A DNA stretch of 43,473 nt from Lachnospiraceae bacterium (GCA_003447295.1 DLZQ01000048.1:26910-70382), one strand, 5' to 3'; shown: positions 7,831 through 16,541, counted from the stretch's first letter. A program made the numbers and translations. Notes: generated by a model not told the origin, from the sequence alone.

Positions 7831-8394
7831 TTATTGTTTTTTCACGCTGTAACCGAAAGTCCCCAGCTGTTCCCCGCAGGCGAAATAGGTGCCGTGGGAA
7901 TAAATGATGGGCTCTGCCTGCTCCAGGTGGAACTTATGCTTCTCGTCCATATATTTTTCATCGGCATGGACTGCCACAACATCCGCCAAAAACATATCAT
8001 GGGATCCAAGTGACTTAACCTCGCGGACCTTACACTCGATATTTACCGGGCTCTCCCCGATCATCGGTGCCTTCACTACTGACGCAGGAATTGCCGTAAG
8101 TCCCATCTCTTTGAATTTGTCCACATCACGGCCGCTCTTGACACCGCAGTAATCCGTGGCAAAGGTCAGTTCCTTCGTAGTCAGATTAATGACAAATTCC
8201 CCGGTTTCCTTTAAGATCGGATAAGAGTATCTCTCCGGTCGCACGGAGATGGATACCATCGGTGGATTGGTGCACACCGTTCCGACCCATGCTAATGTAA
8301 TAATGTTGGGATGCCCCTCTGCGTCTGCCAGACTCACCATGACCACCGGGAGCGGATATAACATATTCCCCGGCTTCCAAAGTTCCTTGCTCAT
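7831..8394 (-). CDS. Flavin reductase-like, FMN-binding split-barrel protein
   Basis: A 187-aa cytoplasmic protein of the flavin reductase-like/flavoredoxin family, which binds FMN and passes electrons between NAD(P)H or other donors and acceptors. Family traits are the N-terminal YPLPVVMVSLAD strand, the NIITLAWVGTVCTNPPMVSISVRP segment that shapes the flavin site, and the GEFVINL strand. GAGG lies six bases before the start. The physiological partner is unknown. The next upstream gene (coiled-coil protein) ends 23 bp away, so the two may be co-transcribed. Confidence 0.82.
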   Translation of the reverse strand: MSKELWKPGNMLYPLPVVMVSLADAEGHPNIITLAWVGTVCTNPPMVSISVRPERYSYPILKETGEFVINLTTKELTFATDYCGVKSGRDVDKFKEMGLTAIPASVVKAPMIGESPVNIECKVREVKSLGSHDMFLADVVAVHADEKYMDEKHKFHLEQAEPIIYSHGTYFACGEQLGTFGYSVKKQ

Positions 8395-8417
8395 AGCTAA
8401 CCTCGTTTCCGTATTTC

Positions 8418-9020
8418 CTAGAAGATATGAAGAATACTCAATACATGCAGGACAATATCTGCCGCAGCCACCAACAGTGCAGCGATCGATACTCCCAGCA
8501 CACCGTTCAGTCTGCCCCCAAGGCAGGACTTAACCTTCTTAGCGATCGCCTCGGTCTGTTTCTCGTTCTCTTCCACTACGGCAGCCTGTACATTGCGGTA
8601 TACCTTTACGCATTCCTTGTGCACATTTTCCTCGGTAGCATTTAACTTCTCATCCAAATGCTTCTGCAGCTCATCCAGTACCTCGGTGCTCTGCTTAAGT
8701 TCCTCCAGCTTGGCAATGTAGCGCTGTCCCAGTTCTTCCAGCTTGTCCGCATTCTCCTGCTGAAGCTTCTCAATAGCAGCTACGCTCTCTTCGGATAACT
8801 TCTTCACTTCCGGAGCGATGGTCTCGGACATCAGCTTCTCCATCTCGTGGTTGATTGCCTTTAATTCTTTATTGACCTGCTGCATCTGTGCCAGACATTC
8901 ATCGTATTCGCGCAGCTGACTCTTCAGCTGATCCATCTCTTCGGCATCCGCTGCGGAATTGGCTCTGATCATTTCCTGCGCATTCAACTTTTGTGCAAGT
9001 TTATCCATAAAAGTATCCAT
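8418..9020 (-). CDS. Coiled-coil protein with C-terminal membrane anchor, function unknown
   Basis: I do not recognise this 200-aa protein. Residues about 15-150 are highly charged with heptad-like spacing (long runs of E, K, L and Q), consistent with an extended coiled coil. Residues about 172-200 form one hydrophobic membrane segment, so it is a tail-anchored rod. I start it at 9020 because GGAGG sits 7 bases before that ATG; the upstream in-frame ATG at 9038 overlaps this site. The shape resembles division or envelope scaffold proteins, but nothing shows such a role. Confidence 0.75.
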   Translation of the reverse strand: MDTFMDKLAQKLNAQEMIRANSAADAEEMDQLKSQLREYDECLAQMQQVNKELKAINHEMEKLMSETIAPEVKKLSEESVAAIEKLQQENADKLEELGQRYIAKLEELKQSTEVLDELQKHLDEKLNATEENVHKECVKVYRNVQAAVVEENEKQTEAIAKKVKSCLGGRLNGVLGVSIAALLVAAADIVLHVLSILHIF

Positions 9021-9202
9021 CCATCTTCCTCCAAACATATTTTGTCCCTCATGTGAACTGTTTACCTTTTCAACTGCTCCTATTTTATCATGTTTATTCT
9101 CCGGTTACAACCAAAACCCCATGAATACTGCATTTCTTACACCTGCACATTTTTATGCAATTTGTACAGTTTCTTTTTTTGTTTCTGTGCTTTTTCGTAA
9201 AA

Positions 9203-9256
9203 TTCACCAAGTTTTCACATTGTGTTCATATTTTGTTCATAATTGGTTGGTATACT
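9203..9256 (+). promoter_or_regulatory. Four 11-bp-phased direct repeats plus extended -10 promoter
   Basis: TTCACC (9203), TTCACA (9214), TTCATA (9225) and TTCATA (9236) begin exactly 11 bp apart. Ten bases after the last comes TGGTATACT, an extended -10 (TATACT at 9251-9256). Phased hexamers on one face of the helix next to a promoter without a good -35 are typical of OmpR/PhoP-family response-regulator activation. The regulator is not in the window. Confidence 0.7.
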
Positions 9257-9261
9257 TTAGA

Positions 9262-9403
9262 TACAGTCAAGGAAGAGATAAGACTTCCGGATAACAAAGC
9301 ATATAAGATAAATTTTTTCATAATAGCCCAGGCGCCGAAAGGTGTCTGGGCACTCCTCATTTTATGGGAGTTTACTAAAAAAAGCCTTCCCAATAGGAAA
9401 GCT
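9262..9403 (+). ncRNA. Candidate small non-coding RNA with three or four hairpins
   Basis: No open frame longer than a few codons follows the phased promoter. The transcript would contain GGAAG/CTTCC (9271-9288), a near-perfect 11-bp stem with a GAAA tetraloop (9326-9351), ACTCC/GGAGT (9352-9371) and the hairpin at 9383-9403. The last stem has a short T run on this strand (CTTTTAG) and could end it. I could not match it to a known riboswitch or RNA family by eye. Boundaries are estimates. Confidence 0.45.
9377..9403 (-). terminator. Terminator of the alarmone synthetase gene
   Basis: The stem AGCCTTCC/GGAAAGCT (9383-9403, one mismatch) is followed on the minus strand by six or seven T residues. 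It lies 12 bp after the stop codon at 9415. Confidence 0.82.
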
Positions 9404-9414
9404 CTTTTAGATGT

Positions 9415-10077
9415 TCATGCGTTCTGTCTTTTTTCTTCTTCCTGCTTTTTGCTGATTGCTAAAATCTCTTCATTCAGAGACAGCATCCGTGCATCCAGAT
9501 CGGATACCATCCGCGCACATTCTACCAGCTCATTCTTAATATTCTCCGGTGCATCGCCTTCGAACTTATAATGGATCTTGTGCTCCAGGCTCGCCCAAAA
9601 GTCCATGGCTACCGTACGGATCTGAATCTCTACTTTCGTATCCACCGTGCGATCCGACAGGTACACCGGAATGCTGACGATCATGTGGTAGCTTTTGTAA
9701 CCGCTTGCCTTGGGATAGGTGATGTAATCCTTCACTGCGATTACTCGGATATCCTTCTGATCCCGGATCATATCCGCGATACGATAGATATCGGAAGTGA
9801 AGGAACAGATGATACGGATGCCCGCGATATCGTTTATGTATTTTACCATATTGTCTATGGTGGATTCCTGTCCGTAACGCTTCAGCTTTTTGACAATACT
9901 CTCCGGAGTCTTGATCCGCGCCTTGATATGTTCAATAGGATTATACTGGTGTACATGCTGAAATTCATCATTCAGGATCTGCATCTTCGTCTCCATCTGA
10001 CGCAGTGCCGCACTGTATACCAGCGTAACCTCCTTCCAGCTGTCGATTCCGTCCCCGTTCTCTACTTTAAACTCCAT
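9415..10077 (-). CDS. relQ: Small alarmone synthetase, RelQ/YjbM type GTP pyrophosphokinase
   Basis: Transfers pyrophosphate from ATP to GTP or GDP to make (p)ppGpp. At 220 aa it has the single RelA/SpoT synthetase domain and no hydrolase, TGS or ACT domain. Family motifs are RIKTPESIVKKLKR near 55-68, DIAGIRIICSF, PKASGYKSYHMIV, and VEIQIRTVAMDFWASLEH; the C-terminal helix is charged, as in RelQ. AGAGG precedes the ATG at 10077; the in-frame TTG at 10089 is a less likely start. RelQ is distinguished from RelP only by overall resemblance. Confidence 0.88.
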   Translation of the reverse strand: MEFKVENGDGIDSWKEVTLVYSAALRQMETKMQILNDEFQHVHQYNPIEHIKARIKTPESIVKKLKRYGQESTIDNMVKYINDIAGIRIICSFTSDIYRIADMIRDQKDIRVIAVKDYITYPKASGYKSYHMIVSIPVYLSDRTVDTKVEIQIRTVAMDFWASLEHKIHYKFEGDAPENIKNELVECARMVSDLDARMLSLNEEILAISKKQEEEKRQNA

Positions 10078-10202
10078 ATTACCTCTCAATCTTCTCTGTC
10101 ATTGCATAAAAACATGATTCCCCACTACTCAATTAACATAATTATACCATATCTTCTGTCAAAAATGTATAATTTTAACAAAACCTTTATTATTTTTTAA
10201 GA

Positions 10203-10231
10203 TTGATTAGGCACTTTTATTGTATTATAAT
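10203..10231 (+). promoter_or_regulatory. Sigma-A type promoter for the 88-aa gene
   Basis: TTGATT (10203-10208) and TATAAT (10226-10231) are separated by 17 bp. The start codon follows 43 bases after the -10, with AAGGAG before it. Confidence 0.8.
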
Positions 10232-10273
10232 GAGGAATAATCCGTACTAAAATAATATGCAAGGAGATCTCTT

Positions 10274-10540
10274 ATGTTTCGTATGTGGGCAAAAATCATT
10301 AAAAGCAATCATATTCTGAAGGATATCTGCCTGGAAGATGGCAGTGCCGACACCCGTACGCATAAGGTCTTCCATACTCTGAACGAGGTCTGTCATAAGT
10401 TCGACCTCGCCACCCCCATCTGGCTGGATATAAATATTTCGGATTTCAAGCGTTATAATAAGACCCGCTTTACCCGGGACAGTTTCATCGAAGCCATCGA
10501 TTTTGATTATCTGGAAATTCAGATCATCGAGGAAGATTGA
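10274..10540 (+). CDS. Small conserved-looking protein of unknown function (88 aa)
   Basis: I do not recognise the family. The protein is soluble, contains no cysteine cluster of a metal site, and ends in an acidic EIQIIEED tail. A middle segment, LATPIWLDINISDFKRYNKTRF, reads like a beta-strand and loop of a compact alpha/beta fold. It has a strong Shine-Dalgarno (AAGGAG) and a good promoter, so it is very likely real. It stands alone, divergent from the alarmone synthetase gene. Confidence 0.8.
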   Translation: MFRMWAKIIKSNHILKDICLEDGSADTRTHKVFHTLNEVCHKFDLATPIWLDINISDFKRYNKTRFTRDSFIEAIDFDYLEIQIIEED

Positions 10541-10610
10541 TACTTTTTTCCCAAAATACAGGATCCATATTGACTTTTCTCATTTTCTGCGCTACCATTT
10601 GCTTTGCAGG

Positions 10611-10643
10611 ATGTAGTTTTGGGAACTACATATAATTGTTTTT
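10611..10643 (+). terminator. Probable terminator after the 88-aa gene
   Basis: A perfect 8-bp stem ATGTAGTT/AACTACAT (10611-10631) is followed, after a short ATAATTG gap, by five T residues. Confidence 0.6.
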
Positions 10644-10753
10644 AATAATACATCTTGTTATTTTTGTAATAGTAGTTGAGATTACAGGATAAAATAGTCC
10701 TGAATATATCAGATTCGCAGGCGGCTCACACCGCAGGAAAAGGAGGAGTTTTT

Positions 10754-11404
10754 ATGCAGATCACAATAAGAGAACCCGGCAGTGCCATTACACATTTCAT
10801 CGCCATGATGATGGCAGTCTTCGCAGCTGTACCTCTGTTGATAAAAGCGGGGATTCAGTCCGGTCAGGAGAATCTTCTGGCGATGGCGATCTTCATGGGA
10901 AGTATGATCCTGTTGTACGGCGCCAGTGCCACTTATCATTCCGTAGACCTCACCGGAAGAAGCCTCCGCATCTTCCGCAAATTAGACCATATGATGATCT
11001 TCGTACTGATCGCCGGATCCTATACTCCGGTATGTCTGATCGTACTGGGTGGAAAACTGGGTTATACCCTGCTTGCCCTCGTGTGGGGAATCGCCGCTGT
11101 CGGTATGCTGATAAAAGCCTTCTGGATCACCTGTCCCAAATGGTTTTCTTCCATTATTTACATCGCCATGGGCTGGGTATGCGTGTTGGTCTTCGGTCCT
11201 CTGTTAAACACGCTGTCCACACCCGCATTTCTGTGGCTGCTGGCAGGAGGTATCATTTATACCGTCGGCGGAGTGATCTATGCACTGAAGCTTCCGATCT
11301 TTAACTCGAAGCATAAATCCTTCGGCTCCCACGAAGTGTTCCATTTGTTTGTCATGGGCGGAAGCATCTGCCACTTTATCTTCATGTATCTGTATGTCGC
11401 ATGA
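10754..11404 (+). CDS. Hemolysin III family / PAQR-like integral membrane protein
   Basis: A 216-aa protein with about seven hydrophobic segments. It carries the HlyIII/PAQR signature residues thought to bind zinc: SATYHS near 58-63, the LDHMMIF aspartate and histidine, and the C-terminal HEVFHLFVMGGSICHF. In eukaryotes the superfamily includes adiponectin receptors and ceramidases; the bacterial role is unsettled, with a link to membrane lipid homeostasis. GGAGGAG lies before the ATG at 10754, so the in-frame extension to 10676 is rejected. A shared bidirectional terminator separates it from galE. Confidence 0.9.
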   Translation: MQITIREPGSAITHFIAMMMAVFAAVPLLIKAGIQSGQENLLAMAIFMGSMILLYGASATYHSVDLTGRSLRIFRKLDHMMIFVLIAGSYTPVCLIVLGGKLGYTLLALVWGIAAVGMLIKAFWITCPKWFSSIIYIAMGWVCVLVFGPLLNTLSTPAFLWLLAGGIIYTVGGVIYALKLPIFNSKHKSFGSHEVFHLFVMGGSICHFIFMYLYVA

Positions 11405-11432
11405 TCTCAGTAATGTGACCTCTATACAAAAA

Positions 11433-11467
11433 AGAAGACCGTATGGTATTTCACCATACGGTCTTCT
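11433..11467. terminator. Bidirectional terminator between hlyIII-like gene and galE
   Basis: A 15-bp stem (AGAAGACCGTATGGT and its complement) has an A run on its left and AAGTTTTATT on its right. It lies between two convergent genes and can serve both. Confidence 0.9.
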
Positions 11468-11476
11468 AAGTTTTAT

Positions 11477-12493
11477 TTATTCTTCGTATCCGTTGGGATT
11501 GTTCTTCTGCCATCTCCAGGAATCTTCACACATTTCCTTGATGCCGTTCTCAGCTTTCCAGCCGAGCTCCTTCTCTGCCAGAGAAGCATCGGAATAGCAG
11601 GTAGCAATATCGCCTGCACGACGGGGCTTGATCACATAAGGAATCTTCACACCGGTAGCTGCTTCAAAGTTCTTCACAATATCCAGAACGCTGTATCCTA
11701 CGCCGGTTCCCAGGTTATAGATCTTCAGTCCCGCATTCTCCTCGATCTTCTTCAGAGCCTTCACATGACCCTTTGCCAGGTCTACTACATGGATGTAATC
11801 ACGCACGCCGGTTCCGTCGGGGGTATCATAATCATCACCGAACACACCCAGCTCTTTCAGCTTGCCAACTGCCACCTGTGTGATGTAAGGCATCAGGTTG
11901 TTGGGGATACCGTTGGGGTTCTCACCAATGGTACCGCTCTTGTGTGCTCCGATCGGGTTAAAGTAACGAAGCAGGATCACGTTCCATTCGGGATCTGCCT
12001 TCTGAATGTCGGTCAGGATCTGCTCCAGCATGGATTTGGTCCAGCCGTAAGGGTTGGTGCACTGTCCCTTGGGGCATTCCTCTGTGATGGGAACAAATGC
12101 AGGATTGCCATATACGGTAGCACTGGAAGAGAAGATGATGCTCTTCACGCCGTGTTTTCTCATAACATCTACCAGAGTCAATGTACCTGCAATATTGTTC
12201 TCGTAATATTCCCAGGGCTTCTGTACGGACTCGCCGACTGCCTTCAGTCCTGCAAAATGGATGACTGCATCGATCTGCTCCTTGCTAAAGATCTCCTCCA
12301 GCGCTTCACGATCCAGAATGTCTGCCTTATAAAAAGGAACCTTTTTGCCGGTGATGGCTTCTACTCTGGGGATCACCTTCTCACTTGCATTGCAGAGATT
12401 ATCCAATACAACAACATCATAGCCTGCCTGCTGTAATTCTACTACGGTATGACTGCCGATGAATCCGGCACCACCTGTTACCAAAATTCTCAT
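11477..12493 (-). CDS. galE: UDP-glucose 4-epimerase
   Basis: Interconverts UDP-glucose and UDP-galactose with bound NAD. The 338-aa protein has the Rossmann motif [10 protein letters not shown] at 6-15, the catalytic serine region FSSSATVYG near 121-129, and the YxxxK pair Y149/K153. AGGAG precedes the start. The gene follows a UDP-sugar pyrophosphorylase gene (12669-13901) by 175 bp on the same strand and has its own candidate promoter, so the two may be made together or separately for galactose use and glycan precursor supply. Confidence 0.97.
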   Translation of the reverse strand: MRILVTGGAGFIGSHTVVELQQAGYDVVVLDNLCNASEKVIPRVEAITGKKVPFYKADILDREALEEIFSKEQIDAVIHFAGLKAVGESVQKPWEYYENNIAGTLTLVDVMRKHGVKSIIFSSSATVYGNPAFVPITEECPKGQCTNPYGWTKSMLEQILTDIQKADPEWNVILLRYFNPIGAHKSGTIGENPNGIPNNLMPYITQVAVGKLKELGVFGDDYDTPDGTGVRDYIHVVDLAKGHVKALKKIEENAGLKIYNLGTGVGYSVLDIVKNFEAATGVKIPYVIKPRRAGDIATCYSDASLAEKELGWKAENGIKEMCEDSWRWQKNNPNGYEE

Positions 12494-12607
12494 ACTCTCT
12501 CTCCTATCCGCCGCATACCGGACAATACCATTTGTTCACTGCTGCGACCGCACAATCTCTCATCTGCCAGATCCGGATGAGTTTCTTTCTTCGTTTCTTA
12601 CAGTATC

Positions 12608-12636
12608 AGCTTACTGTAATTCTGTTATTTTCTCAA
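12608..12636 (-). promoter_or_regulatory. Candidate sigma-A promoter for galE
   Basis: On the minus strand TTGAGA (12631-12636) and TAAGCT (12608-12613) are 17 bp apart. It lies about 115 bp before the galE start. Confidence 0.5.
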
Positions 12637-12668
12637 TAACCTTATGTTGTGAAAATCTGTCGAAATGT

Positions 12669-13901
12669 TTACAGCACGACACCATTCTCAACGAGCAGTT
12701 CTCTTGCACTCTCTACCGAATCCACACCGGTCTTATTCTTGATGGGGGCGAATTCTTTTCTTCTGACTACCTCGAAGGGCAGACAGCTGTCCATCTGGTG
12801 GATCATATCCAGGACCAGACTCTCGAATTTGTAGCCGTTGGGAGCCTCCGGCTTCACCGGTTCTCCGTTCTCATTCAGATACGGGATCTTCTTCTCTACG
12901 ATGTGCAGGGGCATTTTCTCTTCCATGATCTTCTCCAGATCCTGCACTTTGAAGAGGTAATTCAGGATAACTCCGTAATTATATGCAGGATCGCCCTTTT
13001 CATCCTTCGCATTCATCAGTTCATCAGTCAGCTCGTAGTACTCCACGATGGAAGGTCTGCCGTCCTCCAAGCACATAACTCCTACTTTTTCATCCGGTGC
13101 ATTCTTGCGGACCACCTTGGAGCCTACGACACAGCCTCTCTGGATCGTAGCACCGATAAAGCAGGGATCCGCGATACGCTGCAGGACGTTGTCCACAGCA
13201 AATACATTCAGCCATTCAATTCCCTCGTTATGTACGATATCCAGCATGCCGTTATTTTTCATGGAAATGAACCAGCCGCCGTTACCGTTGGGAGATGTGG
13301 ACAGCCTGCCCTTCTCCTCTAAATAAATCTTGCCATCGTAATCGGTGGCAGCCGCCATCTCCTGCTTGAAAAAGTGCACGTACTCCGCCTTGTATCCAAA
13401 ATAGTCATGTTCCTGTAAAAATGCGATGGTGGCATCGTTATTCTTATCACTGGTCATCACGAACAGATGGATCCATGCATCTGCCTGATGTACGACTTCC
13501 AGCAGATTATTGACCAGACACTCAAAAATATACAGCTCATGGGTCAGTCCCACATTGTACATTCCCTTGGGATTGTCAGAGCCCAGTCTGGTACCCATGC
13601 CGCCTGCTAAAAGAACCGCTGCTACCTTGCCCTCACGGATCGCCTCAATACCGGTCGCCGTGAAACTCTCTCTGTTTGCTTCAATCTCATCTAACTGCAT
13701 TGCAGCAAGGGGAGTGATCACTCCCTTTTTTGCCAGATCTTCCTTGTGCTTACAAGCTTCCAGAATGCTCATATCCGTAGCCTCGATCTGCTCCAGAATC
13801 CCCTGCTTCTCCTCTTCGGTAAGTTCCCCGTAATACTTCAGAACATGTTCCTGACCATACTTTGCAAGCTTCTCCTTAGCCTGTTCCAGTGTCATACTCA
13901 T
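12669..13901 (-). CDS. UDP-sugar pyrophosphorylase, UDPGP (eukaryote-like) family
   Basis: A 410-aa nucleotidyltransferase that makes a UDP-sugar from UTP and a sugar 1-phosphate. The nucleotide-binding motif LAGGMGTRLGSDNPKG is at residues 98-113, and NGNGGWFISM and NVFAVDNVLQRIADP follow as in UDP-N-acetylhexosamine pyrophosphorylases. The family differs from the usual bacterial GalU. The sugar could be glucose, galactose or N-acetylhexosamine 1-phosphate; placement beside galE favours a UDP-hexose. GGGAGG precedes the ATG. A good promoter lies upstream, and galE is the next gene downstream. Confidence 0.88.
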   Translation of the reverse strand: MSMTLEQAKEKLAKYGQEHVLKYYGELTEEEKQGILEQIEATDMSILEACKHKEDLAKKGVITPLAAMQLDEIEANRESFTATGIEAIREGKVAAVLLAGGMGTRLGSDNPKGMYNVGLTHELYIFECLVNNLLEVVHQADAWIHLFVMTSDKNNDATIAFLQEHDYFGYKAEYVHFFKQEMAAATDYDGKIYLEEKGRLSTSPNGNGGWFISMKNNGMLDIVHNEGIEWLNVFAVDNVLQRIADPCFIGATIQRGCVVGSKVVRKNAPDEKVGVMCLEDGRPSIVEYYELTDELMNAKDEKGDPAYNYGVILNYLFKVQDLEKIMEEKMPLHIVEKKIPYLNENGEPVKPEAPNGYKFESLVLDMIHQMDSCLPFEVVRRKEFAPIKNKTGVDSVESARELLVENGVVL

Positions 13902-13958
13902 ATTCTACCTCCCATTTTTCTTAAACTGTCATTTGTCAGCAACAGTCAATTTTTCTCT

Positions 13959-13987
13959 ATTATACTTGATATTCTCTACTATTGCAA
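13959..13987 (-). promoter_or_regulatory. Sigma-A type promoter for the UDP-sugar pyrophosphorylase
   Basis: TTGCAA (13982-13987) and TATAAT (13959-13964) are separated by 17 bp on the minus strand, 58 bp before the start codon. Confidence 0.78.
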
Positions 13988-14090
13988 ACCTAACTCCCGG
14001 GATCGTTTCCGCTTGTTAAGATTCTGCAAAGATGTTGCAAAGATTCTGTAAATAACCCGACAAAATAGTGTTAAGGGTCGTTCAAAACTA

Positions 14091-14119
14091 TTCACCAGGG
14101 GAGATCCGTTTACTATAAT
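14091..14119 (+). promoter_or_regulatory. Promoter for the 47-aa membrane peptide
   Basis: TATAAT (14114-14119) is preceded at 17 bp by TTCACC, a weak -35. The ORF starts 70 bases downstream. Confidence 0.5.
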
Positions 14120-14188
14120 ACGGTATGTAAAGTTTTTGAAGGAATCAGCAAGCACTTTACAGACTGACAAAAAAGCGAGGAATCCATC

Positions 14189-14332
14189 ATGAACATCGGA
14201 ATTTTAATTATTGCAATCGTAGGCGGTGCTACCGGACTTTTATCCACAGCATATCTGGCAATCAGTTTCCCTGCTGTGCTCCTGTGGAAGCTCTATCGCA
14301 GGGTGGTCCACAGAATTCCTCTCACCCAATAA
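14189..14332 (+). CDS. Small single-pass membrane peptide (47 aa)
   Basis: The frame runs from ATG at 14189 to TAA at 14330-14332. The product begins MNIGILIIAIVGGATG, has a hydrophobic span over about residues 3-33 with a GG kink, and ends with a basic tail (KLYRRVVHR). GAGG lies eight bases upstream, and a TATAAT promoter is 70 bases upstream. Function is unknown. Charge distribution predicts an outside N-terminus and cytoplasmic C-terminus. Neighbours on both sides are on the opposite strand, so it is a free-standing unit. Confidence 0.6.
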   Translation: MNIGILIIAIVGGATGLLSTAYLAISFPAVLLWKLYRRVVHRIPLTQ

Positions 14333-14356
14333 GCTAACTACAAACACTTTCCCTCT

Positions 14357-14387
14357 AAAAAGGACCCGGAAGCTTTCGCCCGGGTCC
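14357..14387 (-). terminator. Terminator of the zinc-ribbon/Tim44-like gene
   Basis: Perfect 8-bp stem GGACCCGG/CCGGGTCC followed on the minus strand by five T residues, 25 bp after the stop at 14412. It may also stop the opposing small gene. Confidence 0.8.
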
Positions 14388-14411
14388 CTTGTCGTATTCA
14401 CATATTCTGTT

Positions 14412-16181
14412 TTACTCCTGCACCGGGTCCCAATTTTCATCTACCAAGGTCGCAGTTACTGTAATTCCCTCCGGTGCATTTTCTGCACAGATCACCAGAT
14501 AGAACATCTCCTCTTCTTCATCCACGGTATATTCTGAAGGATCCTCGATCTTATATACAACAAATCCTTCCGGATACTGCTGCAGCTCGATAAATCCGCT
14601 CTCTAAAAGGGCTTCGTGATAAGCTTCTTTTACTGCCTCGCTGTCTCCGCAGGCATAGGTCTTCGCGGAAGCAAATCTGCCTTCCTCACTGTCCGTCTCC
14701 GCAAGGCCTTCCAGCACGTCATCCGGATATACAATATCCTGTTTCACAGCTTCCAGGTATTCCGATGACCTGCCGATGCTCTGCCAGATCTCCAGGGTTT
14801 CTTTTCCGTCCTCGGAATAGATCATAAGCACCAGGCTGAAAGCCAGGATAATTCCGTAGATGCCCAGGGCTGCTGCCAGTATTTTAGCATAGGGGTTCTC
14901 CGGCTGTCCCAGATTCGTATAGGATGTGATGATCCAGCCGAAATTCCGGTAATCCACTGCTGCATTACAGTAGTCACATACTCCGCCGCCTAAGATATCC
15001 ACACTGCCACCGCAGTTCGGGCATTTATATTCCCGAAGTGCCTTGCCATGCTGTGTCACGATCTCCTGTCTGCCTTCCAGTTCCAACCGCAGCTTCTCAT
15101 AGCGGTTGCGGATTTTACTACCCGTATCCTGAGTCAGGCGCATTTTCACTTCCACGCTCAGCCTGTACCGGTCCTCCACTGCTTCCGCTTCCAGAAAACG
15201 TACGCCGCAGATGCAGCAATCCACCACATCCTGATACCGATCCACAGTACCTGTCAGATCACAGGCTGCGAAAAAGCGCACCTGCTCTGCGGTATCTGCC
15301 ATGTGAATCATCCGTAGCTGATACTCCAGATTCTGTAGGAAATTACCTGTGGAAAATTGAGGGATCAGAGCCTTTACTTTTAACTCGTCCTGAATCTTCG
15401 GCTTTCTATGTTTCTCCATTACAACAATCATTACTATGAATATGATCGCCATGAAAAACAAAGAACGGAAAAACACCGGGGCAAATCCGATACCAAGCAT
15501 CATTGCCGCTGCCGCTTTGACCGCGTTATAACCATTTCTCCCCAAAGCCAGCAGCAAAAACATAATGCCGCCCGCACAGATTGCCAGCAGTGCAAGGGCA
15601 ACCGCTACGATTCCTACTGTCGCTCCGGCTTTGATAAAGTTGGAAATACTTTTCTGCCTTGCGTCCTCTTCCAGTGAGAAGCCGGATACCTTCGTCTCGA
15701 AATCACTGACCAGAAACTTTGCTCCGCAGGCATCACAGCCATCGATATAGCTGGATAATTTTCCTTCATGACCACAGTTGGGGCAGATCGCCATATCCCC
15801 CTGCACATCCGCTTTCAAAAAATTGGCTTCCACGATCTCCGGTGTCTTCAGGGTCGCGATTTTTTTCCCTTTGCGGTAATAGGTACGTCTCATCTTCACG
15901 GCTTTGGTCCGGTGGCATGTGTAATCATAGCCGTCCTTTTTCGGGCCGTCGTAATCCGCCGGTCGCACCGGTTCCTGCATCTCCATATCCACCGTCAGGT
16001 CCCGCTGCTGTAATCTTTTCGCACTTAAGCAAAGGCTCTGCCAGAAGGGCTGTGTCGTCTGCTCCATCAGGTGCTGTTCTGCTTTTGCATTCCCTTGATA
16101 GAAGGCTTTCAACTCTCCGTAAAAATCTTCTGTCCGTCCTTCGATCTCTCTCCGTGCCTCATTCAAAAAATCTGTTGCCAT
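14412..16181 (-). CDS. Membrane protein with zinc ribbons and a Tim44-like domain
   Basis: A 589-aa protein. Residues about 130-155 form a CPNCG...CDACG zinc ribbon, about 185-255 hold two or three membrane segments, about 280-375 resemble the Tim44-like domain (FLQNLEYQLRMIHMADTAEQ), and a second CPNCGG...CDYCN ribbon lies near 400. One more membrane segment follows, then an acidic C-terminal domain. Tim44-like domains bind membranes or unfolded protein in other systems; here the job is unknown. It ends with its own terminator and is not in an obvious operon. Confidence 0.75.
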   Translation of the reverse strand: MATDFLNEARREIEGRTEDFYGELKAFYQGNAKAEQHLMEQTTQPFWQSLCLSAKRLQQRDLTVDMEMQEPVRPADYDGPKKDGYDYTCHRTKAVKMRRTYYRKGKKIATLKTPEIVEANFLKADVQGDMAICPNCGHEGKLSSYIDGCDACGAKFLVSDFETKVSGFSLEEDARQKSISNFIKAGATVGIVAVALALLAICAGGIMFLLLALGRNGYNAVKAAAAMMLGIGFAPVFFRSLFFMAIIFIVMIVVMEKHRKPKIQDELKVKALIPQFSTGNFLQNLEYQLRMIHMADTAEQVRFFAACDLTGTVDRYQDVVDCCICGVRFLEAEAVEDRYRLSVEVKMRLTQDTGSKIRNRYEKLRLELEGRQEIVTQHGKALREYKCPNCGGSVDILGGGVCDYCNAAVDYRNFGWIITSYTNLGQPENPYAKILAAALGIYGIILAFSLVLMIYSEDGKETLEIWQSIGRSSEYLEAVKQDIVYPDDVLEGLAETDSEEGRFASAKTYACGDSEAVKEAYHEALLESGFIELQQYPEGFVVYKIEDPSEYTVDEEEEMFYLVICAENAPEGITVTATLVDENWDPVQE

Positions 16182-16289
16182 CCTATTCTCCCCTCACAAA
16201 TGCAATACACGATATGTATTCATTATATAAGGTCTTTTCCGGCATTTCAAGATGCCTTTCCGTATAGGAATGATTGACTGTCCGAATGT

Positions 16290-16541
16290 CTAGTGCTGAT
16301 GGAGATATTTTTCTCTGGTAGCCAGTCCGCCCCGGATATGTCGTTCCGACTTGTTGATATCCAGAACCTTTCTTGCCTGCTTCGCCAACGACGGATTCAC
16401 CTGCACCAGCCGCTCCGTCACATCCTTATGTACCGTGCTTTTCGAGATGCCGAACGCCTTCGCTGTCTGCCGCACTGTGGCATTATGGTCGATGATATAG
16501 CCCGCTATCCCAATAGCTCGTTCTTCAATATAGTCTTTCAA
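16290..16541 (-). CDS. spoIIID: Sporulation transcriptional regulator SpoIIID
   Basis: An 83-aa mother-cell DNA-binding protein that tunes sigma-E-dependent genes. Diagnostic parts are KDYIEERAIGIAGYII at the N-terminus, the helix-turn-helix TVRQTAKAFGISKSTVHKDVTERL, and KSERHIRGGLATREKYL at the basic C-terminus. Length is normal. The start codon is TTG, with GAGGGG seven bases upstream; there is no in-frame ATG. A sigma-E-type promoter lies about 20 bp before the start, as expected for this gene. The promoter and first codons are duplicated 968 bp upstream around a small cassette. Confidence 0.96.
   Translation of the reverse strand: MKDYIEERAIGIAGYIIDHNATVRQTAKAFGISKSTVHKDVTERLVQVNPSLAKQARKVLDINKSERHIRGGLATREKYLHQH

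Noticed and set aside
9262..9403. Known riboswitch (c-di-GMP, SAM, THF and others) upstream of a gene
   Set aside because: No gene follows in the same direction within the leader distance, and the conserved cores of these classes are missing.
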